Shown piece by piece: positions 7,100-11,038 of a DNA stretch of 11,038 nt. Source of the stretch: Nitrospirota bacterium (GTDB lineage Bacteria; Nitrospirota; Thermodesulfovibrionia; Thermodesulfovibrionales; JdFR-85); assembly GCA_013151785.1 (NCBI GenBank), contig JAADHP010000012.1:1-11038 (forward strand), given 5' to 3'. A program made the position numbers and the translations under genes. How positions within the stretch are numbered: the first letter of the stretch is position 1; each line of letters starts with the position of its first letter. Under the pieces are notes generated by a model. That model had not been told where the DNA came from. It did no database searches and saw only the letters and a program-made list of their open reading frames with translations.

Positions 7100-7156
7100 T
7101 CCACTGCTCACTGATTTCTGTTTTCTCTGCTTACTGTCCTTCCCATTTAGGGAAGG
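7100..7156. repeat. Inverted copy of the CAGTGAGCAGT repeat plus a 7-bp hairpin
   Basis: Positions 7100-7113 are the exact reverse complement of 4472-4485 (14 nt), and 7127-7136 is a one-mismatch second copy of the first 10 nt. Just after, CCTTCCC/GGGAAGG (7138-7144 and 7150-7156) forms a perfect 7-bp stem with a 5-nt loop. No T-run follows on either strand, so a terminator call is not supported. The remainder of the 324-nt divergent region (6947-7270) is AT-rich, with an A-rich run near 7040-7060, and shows no clear promoter that I can defend. Confidence 0.55.
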
Positions 7157-7255
7157 CAGGTTTCCAGATGGGGACTCTTTAAAGAAAGTGGTACAATTTT
7201 CAAGGCAATTTTCCATGGCATGAATCTTGTTTATTTATAGATAAAATCATGAAGA

Positions 7256-7262
7256 AAGGAGG
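7256..7262 (+). promoter_or_regulatory. Ribosome binding site that decides the start at 7271
   Basis: AAGGAGG lies 8 nt before the ATG at 7271 and only 2 nt before an in-frame TTG at 7265, which rules out the TTG as the start. Confidence 0.75.
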
Positions 7263-7270
7263 TTTTGAAG

Positions 7271-7660
7271 ATGAGAACATTGAAAACCATGGTTGTGGCA
7301 ACCTTGATCCTCGGGCTTACCTTCTCCTTTATATCAGTAAAAAAGGCAGAGGCAATGAACAATGAATCTGCTGCCATGCTTGCTGGAGCTATTGTGCTTT
7401 TTGGCAAACCCATCCTTAATGCCATAATATCGCCAGAACGTCAGGATTATTATGAGAGGCCCACACGGGTTATCTACAAGAAGGTCTATGTGATCAGGCA
7501 TGAGTATTATAATGGCTATCCTTACTACAATGACTGCAGACCACCCTTTTCTGCTTACGAAAGAGGCTGGTGTGACGAGATGAGGAGGCTTGAAAGAAAA
7601 GAATACAGATATGGTCGAAGGGATGCAAGGAGATATTATTATGAATATATGGATCCGTAA
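7271..7660 (+). CDS. Small secreted Tyr/Arg-rich protein of unknown function
   Basis: The 129-residue product begins with a clear Sec signal peptide: basic start (MRTLK), hydrophobic core at about 7-22, and an AEA cleavage site at 26-28. The predicted mature part of 101 residues first shows a short apolar segment (AAMLAGAIVLFGKPILNAII, 34-53). A strongly Tyr- and Arg-rich tail follows: 16 Tyr in total, most of the Arg after residue 98, and a YYYEY end. Two cysteines (89 and 101) could form a disulfide in the periplasm or outside. I recognise no domain or enzyme motif. The start is fixed by a strong Shine-Dalgarno sequence. It reads the same way as the acyl-CoA synthetase gene 76 nt downstream, but nothing links them functionally. 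It may be an envelope or surface protein of narrow distribution. Confidence 0.8.
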   Translation: MRTLKTMVVATLILGLTFSFISVKKAEAMNNESAAMLAGAIVLFGKPILNAIISPERQDYYERPTRVIYKKVYVIRHEYYNGYPYYNDCRPPFSAYERGWCDEMRRLERKEYRYGRRDARRYYYEYMDP

Positions 7661-7702
7661 CAATCTATTATTGCGTTGATCTGGTCATCTACTGCTTGGG
7701 TG

Positions 7703-7731
7703 TTTACTTTTCTACTGAAATGTTATATCCT
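7703..7731 (+). promoter_or_regulatory. Possible promoter just before the acyl-CoA synthetase gene
   Basis: TTTACT (7703-7708) and TATCCT (7726-7731) are separated by 17 nt, each matching the sigma-70 consensus at 4 of 6 bases. Transcription would then start at or next to the ATG at 7737, giving a leaderless or nearly leaderless mRNA, which would fit the lack of a Shine-Dalgarno sequence there. Such matches are common by chance, so this is tentative. Confidence 0.25.
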
Positions 7732-7736
7732 AAAAT

Positions 7737-9827
7737 ATGCTCAGTGGGTTATTCAGACCATACTCCATTGCTGTGGTTGGTGCGTCAAGGAATCCGGAGA
7801 AGGTTGGCCACAGTGTTTTAAAAAACATCCTCCAGCACGGCTACAGTGGCAGTGTCTACCCGGTAAATCCCTCAGCTCAGGAGATAGAGGGGCTTAAGAC
7901 TTACCCCTCTGTCTCTTCCATCCGTGACAGGATTGACCTTGCAGTGATTGCAATTCCAGCCCCATATGTACCTGATACAATAAGGGATTGTGTCAAAAAA
8001 GGCGTGAAGGCTGCCATAGTAATCTCTGCAGGTTTCAAGGAGGCAGGCACAAAGGGGGCCATCCTTGAGGAAGAGCTCAGGGAGATTGTAAAGGACAGCA
8101 CCATCAGACTTCTTGGGCCCAATTGTCTTGGAATAATAAACACTGCCATATCACTCAATGCCACCTTTGCCAGAGGTATGCTTCCCAGGGGAAGGATATC
8201 CTTTTTCTCCCAGTCAGGCGCCCTTGGTGTGGCAATCCTTGACTGGGCAATAGGAAACAGGATCGGCTTTTCCAAATTTATAAGCCTGGGCAACAAGGTG
8301 GACCTCAATGAAACAGACTTTATTGAATACTTCCTTGAGGATGATGATACTGACATAATCCTGGGCTATATTGAGGATATTGTGGAAGGTGAACGTTTTA
8401 TCAGGATTGCCCAGAGGGCAACGAAGAAAAAACCCATAATACTGATCAAGTCCGGTGGTACCCAGGCAGGTGCAAGGGCTGCCTCATCCCACACAGGTGC
8501 CCTTGCTGGCTCGGATGTCGCCTTTGATGCTGCCTTTCGTCAGACAGGGGTTATAAGGGCATCAGGTGTAAAAGAACTTTTTGAGATAGCAAGGGCATTT
8601 ACTGCAAGAAAGGTTCCCCGGGGTGACAGACTCCTGATCATAACAAATGCAGGAGGCCCGGGAATCATAGCTGCTGACCAGGCTGAAAGGGCAGGCCTGA
8701 AACTGCCTTTTTTGAGCAAGGCTGCTATTGAACGTTTAAGAAAGGCACTACCTCCGAATGCCTCTCTTTATAATCCTATTGATCTGATTGGTGATGCCAG
8801 GGAAGACCGCTACAGCACTGCCCTCTCAGAGGCAGTGAAAAGCCGCGAGATAGATGGCATCATGGTGATACTCACCCCCCAGGCAATGACTGATGTAAAG
8901 GCCACAGCCACAGTGGTGGTGCAGAAGGCAAGAAAGACAAAAAAACCCATTATAACCACCTTTATGGGAGCCGAAAGTATCAGAGAGGGGCTGGAGATAC
9001 TGAAAGATGGCGGAATCCCTAATTATTCCTATCCTGAGGATGCCATAAATGCCTATAAACGACTCTGTCAGTTCTCACTGTGGCAAAAGAGGCCGAAGAG
9101 AAGGGTTATTCACTTTGATATGGACAGGGAAGGAATAGGCAGGATCATAGAGGATGCATTAAACCAGCACAGACAGGCACTCACAGATGATGAGGCAAGA
9201 CTCTGTCTCATGAAGGCAGGCATAAGGTTTCCTGAACAGGCATCAGCCTCTGATACTGACGAGGCAGTAACCGCAGCCAGAAGGATAGGTTATCCGGTGG
9301 TGATGAAGATCAACTCTCCTGACATACTCCATAAGACCGATGTAGGAGGCGTGAAGGTTGGCCTTAAAAATGCACAGGAGGTTAAAGAGGCATTCATAGA
9401 GATAACATCCAGTGTTAAAAGAAGGATGCCCCAGGCATACATAAAAGGGGTGAATATCTACGAGATGATTCAGGGTGGTAAGGAGGTTATTACAGGTGTC
9501 ACCCATGACAGAACCTTTGGCCATATGCTGATGTTCGGTCTGGGTGGCATCTACGTGGAGATACTGAAGGATGTATCCTTCAGGGTTGTGCCGGTTGATG
9601 AGATTGATGTAAGGGAGATGATACAGGAGATAAGAACCTACAGCCTTCTTAAAGGTGCAAGGGGTGAGAGACCTGTTGATATAGAGGGCATAGTGGATTG
9701 CATACTCAGACTTAACTCACTGGTAATGGCCTTTCCACAGATAAGAGAGCTTGATATTAATCCCCTTGTTGTAAAGGAGGACTCAGTGGTTGCCCTTGAT
9801 GCAAGGATAATTATAGAGGGAGGTTAA
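7737..9827 (+). CDS. ADP-forming acetate/acyl-CoA synthetase, fused alpha-beta chain
   Basis: The enzyme interconverts acyl-CoA + ADP + Pi and acid + CoA + ATP, most often with acetyl-CoA, conserving energy as ATP in anaerobes. The 696-residue chain joins the alpha and beta parts. Residues 5-130 are the CoA-binding Rossmann domain (IAVVGASRNPEKVG, 11-24; LLGPNCLGIIN, 125-135). Residues 148-290 are the succinyl-CoA-ligase-like domain, with the phospho-acceptor His252 in SSHTGALAGSD. A third domain follows (295-440; TNAGGPGIIAADQAE). From about 475 to 693 lies the ATP-grasp beta part with His532 in SPDILHKTDVGGVKVGL, FGLGGIYVE (600-608) and ELDINPL (671-677). There is no C-terminal GNAT domain, so it is not a Pat/YfiQ lysine acetyltransferase. 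An upstream in-frame stop at 7731 makes 7737 the earliest start, and family alignment supports it, yet no Shine-Dalgarno sequence is visible. Substrate range beyond acetate cannot be read from the sequence. Confidence 0.93.
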   Translation: MLSGLFRPYSIAVVGASRNPEKVGHSVLKNILQHGYSGSVYPVNPSAQEIEGLKTYPSVSSIRDRIDLAVIAIPAPYVPDTIRDCVKKGVKAAIVISAGFKEAGTKGAILEEELREIVKDSTIRLLGPNCLGIINTAISLNATFARGMLPRGRISFFSQSGALGVAILDWAIGNRIGFSKFISLGNKVDLNETDFIEYFLEDDDTDIILGYIEDIVEGERFIRIAQRATKKKPIILIKSGGTQAGARAASSHTGALAGSDVAFDAAFRQTGVIRASGVKELFEIARAFTARKVPRGDRLLIITNAGGPGIIAADQAERAGLKLPFLSKAAIERLRKALPPNASLYNPIDLIGDAREDRYSTALSEAVKSREIDGIMVILTPQAMTDVKATATVVVQKARKTKKPIITTFMGAESIREGLEILKDGGIPNYSYPEDAINAYKRLCQFSLWQKRPKRRVIHFDMDREGIGRIIEDALNQHRQALTDDEARLCLMKAGIRFPEQASASDTDEAVTAARRIGYPVVMKINSPDILHKTDVGGVKVGLKNAQEVKEAFIEITSSVKRRMPQAYIKGVNIYEMIQGGKEVITGVTHDRTFGHMLMFGLGGIYVEILKDVSFRVVPVDEIDVREMIQEIRTYSLLKGARGERPVDIEGIVDCILRLNSLVMAFPQIRELDINPLVVKEDSVVALDARIIIEGG

Positions 9828-9828
9828 A

Positions 9829-10878
9829 ATGAAGAGATTATACATAGGTTCCATGAGCCCTTTTTCAGGAAAATCACTTTTTACACTGGGGCTCGGACTT
9901 TTGCTGAAGGAGATGGGGTACAGGGTAGGGTATATAAAACCCATTGGAAATGAGCCTCTGCAGATTAACTCAAAGGTGGTGGATGGCGATGCCCAGTTCT
10001 TCAAGGATGTCCTGGAACTTGAGGAGCCCATAGAGGTTATCTCGCCCTTTGTGGAGAGCCTTGATGTGCTCAACAGGACACTATCCGGAAAGGTCAGGTC
10101 AGTGGACAGGAAGGTTCTTAAGGCTATCAATTCCATGAAGGGCTATGACATCCTGCTTATTGCAGGCACGAGGGATATATTTGAAGGTTCCCTTTATGGA
10201 ATAAACGGCATAAGGATCATAAGAGATGTTGATGCCAGGGCAGTGCTTGTGGAGAGATGGGATAATGAAGACACCATAGATGACATATGTGCTGCAAAGG
10301 ATATCCTTGAGGGCAGGCTTCATGGCGTTGTATTCAATCATGTACGTGACGAGGCAATGGATTTTGTTAAGAAAAGGGTCATTCCCTATCTGAAAAGAAA
10401 AGGAATCGAGGTCTTCGGCCTGATTCCTTTTGACAGGGTGCTTGGCTCTATCACTGTAAGGGCACTGGCGGATGTGCTTGGAGGCAGAGTGCTCTGTGCA
10501 GAAGAGGGTCTTGATAGGCTTGTGGAGAACTTTTCAGTGGGAGCCATGGATGTCAACAATGCCCTTCGTTACTTCAGGGCAACACCCAATAAGGCTGTTA
10601 TTACAGGTGCTCACCGCTCTGATATCCAGCTTGCAGCCCTTGAGACCTCCACACGGTGTATAATCCTTACAGGCGGGTTGCTACCCAATGATGTGATTAT
10701 CGGAAAGGCAAGACTCAAGGGCATACCCATTATTTCTGTTAAAGAAGATACCTTTACAGTGGTGGATAAGATTGAAAAGGTGATGGGAAAGTTCAGAATC
10801 AGGGAAGAAGAAAAGATCAAAAGGGCCGTTGATGTGGTAAGAAGTAATGTTAATATAAAAAAGCTGACCCAAATTTAG
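9829..10878 (+). CDS. BioD-like P-loop / DRTGG-domain protein (phosphotransacetylase N-terminal-like)
   Basis: The 349-residue product matches the non-catalytic N-terminal half of long bacterial phosphotransacetylases. Residues 1-200 are a dethiobiotin-synthetase-like P-loop NTPase (AAA_26 type) with SPFSGKS at 10-16 and the typical GYRVGYIKPIG (30-40). Residues about 215-325 form a DRTGG domain, with VITGAHRSDIQLAALE (257-272) and CIILTGGLLPN (277-287). The chain ends after it, so the PTA_PTB catalytic domain is absent and acetyl transfer to phosphate is not expected. In E. coli Pta the equivalent region senses metabolites. The ATG is one nucleotide after the upstream stop, with AGGGAGG (9817-9823) 5 nt before it, so it is co-translated with the ADP-forming acyl-CoA synthetase. 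A regulatory or sensing role for acetate/acetyl-CoA flux is inferred from this pairing. Confidence 0.88.
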   Translation: MKRLYIGSMSPFSGKSLFTLGLGLLLKEMGYRVGYIKPIGNEPLQINSKVVDGDAQFFKDVLELEEPIEVISPFVESLDVLNRTLSGKVRSVDRKVLKAINSMKGYDILLIAGTRDIFEGSLYGINGIRIIRDVDARAVLVERWDNEDTIDDICAAKDILEGRLHGVVFNHVRDEAMDFVKKRVIPYLKRKGIEVFGLIPFDRVLGSITVRALADVLGGRVLCAEEGLDRLVENFSVGAMDVNNALRYFRATPNKAVITGAHRSDIQLAALETSTRCIILTGGLLPNDVIIGKARLKGIPIISVKEDTFTVVDKIEKVMGKFRIREEEKIKRAVDVVRSNVNIKKLTQI

Positions 10879-10939
10879 CTGTAAGAATAACAAAGAATAG
10901 TTGGAAGCAGTGATATGGTAGAGTCTTACACATCCCATA

Positions 10940-10971
10940 CCCCCCAAAAAATCTTACGATTTTTCGGGGGG
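10940..10971. repeat. Long GC/AT hairpin downstream of the DRTGG gene
   Basis: Two 14-nt arms (10940-10953 and 10958-10971) pair at 13 of 14 positions around a TTAC loop: six C-G pairs at the base, then an A/T-rich upper stem. It lies 61 nt after the DRTGG stop. It could act as a terminator for that operon, but the 3' side runs into CCCTCATT rather than a T-run, so rho-independent termination is not secure. It may equally be the first part of a dispersed repeat. Confidence 0.6.
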
Positions 10972-10982
10972 CCCTCATTCTC

Positions 10983-11002
10983 AGCGGACATCCATGTCCG
11001 CT
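10983..11002. repeat. Perfect 9-bp palindrome
   Basis: AGCGGACAT/ATGTCCGCT are perfect inverted arms around a CC centre. It follows the hairpin at 10940-10971 by 11 nt and is itself followed by a small GGAAT/ATTCC pair (11009-11024). The three together look like one structured intergenic element that continues past the window end; no gene is visible in 10879-11038. Confidence 0.6.
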
Positions 11003-11038
11003 TCCGAGGGAATTTTGCGATTCCGGGGTCCCCAAAAA

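Noticed and set aside
7192..7197. TACAAT as a -10 box for the secreted-protein gene
   Set aside because: No acceptable -35 hexamer lies 16-18 nt upstream, and a sigma-54 reading of the nearby TGGTAC also fails at the -12 position.
7265..7270. In-frame TTG as an earlier start for the small secreted protein
   Set aside because: It would lie only 2 nt from the Shine-Dalgarno sequence; the ATG at 7271 has proper spacing.
7737..9827. Protein lysine acetyltransferase of the Pat/YfiQ type
   Set aside because: The chain ends after the ATP-grasp domain and lacks a GNAT domain, and both phospho-transfer histidines (252 and 532) are present, as expected for a working ADP-forming synthetase.
9829..10878. 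Complete phosphotransacetylase, or dethiobiotin synthetase (bioD)
   Set aside because: There is no PTA_PTB catalytic domain, and the C-terminal DRTGG domain and lack of biotin neighbours argue against bioD.
1..11038. CRISPR array, tRNA or rRNA genes, transposase, phage or toxin-antitoxin genes
   Set aside because: Looked for on both strands; no regularly spaced repeats with unique spacers, no cloverleaf or rRNA sequence recognised, and no such protein motifs found.

Overview
The window carries ordinary, well-packed bacterial chromosome of moderate GC content. The gene set suggests a strict or facultative anaerobe outside the classic model phyla: a single-chain ADP-forming acyl-CoA synthetase next to a stand-alone DRTGG protein, a conserved gene of unknown function downstream of surE, a Gram-negative-type DnaK insert, and an hrcA-grpE-dnaK-dnaJ heat-shock cluster. 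Nitrospirota or a Desulfobacterota-like lineage would fit. This placement is an inference from gene content, not from a marker alignment.

Region 1 (1-4458, plus strand) is the heat-shock operon. It holds the last codons of what is probably hrcA, then grpE, dnaK, dnaJ and rsmE. Stop and start codons overlap or lie within about 13 nt, so these are almost certainly one transcript. DnaK, its nucleotide exchange factor GrpE and its J-domain co-chaperone are made together. RsmE, a 16S rRNA uridine methyltransferase, rides at the end; prmA, often found between dnaJ and rsmE, is absent.

Region 2 (4459-4959) separates convergent genes and is full of repeats: five 8-bp tandem units between two 11-bp direct repeats, then two palindrome-rich elements with related inverted ends. 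I see no convincing gene in it.

Region 3 (4960-6946, minus strand) is a three-gene operon: surE, a 340-residue conserved protein of unknown function, and a 55-residue protein with an Sm/KOW-like small beta-barrel look that is easily missed because of its size.

Region 4 (6947-7270) is a divergent intergenic region with a bracketed palindrome, a second hairpin and another copy of the repeat seen in region 2. Region 5 (7271-10878, plus strand) holds a small secreted Tyr/Arg-rich protein, the fused alpha-beta ADP-forming acyl-CoA synthetase, and a BioD-like/DRTGG protein one nucleotide downstream. The last two probably work together in acetate/acetyl-CoA metabolism. Region 6 (10879-11038) is again palindromic repeat DNA running off the window end.

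No phage, CRISPR, toxin-antitoxin or transposase gene was seen. The most interesting items are the small protein beside the conserved unknown, the ACD-DRTGG pair, and the repeat families.
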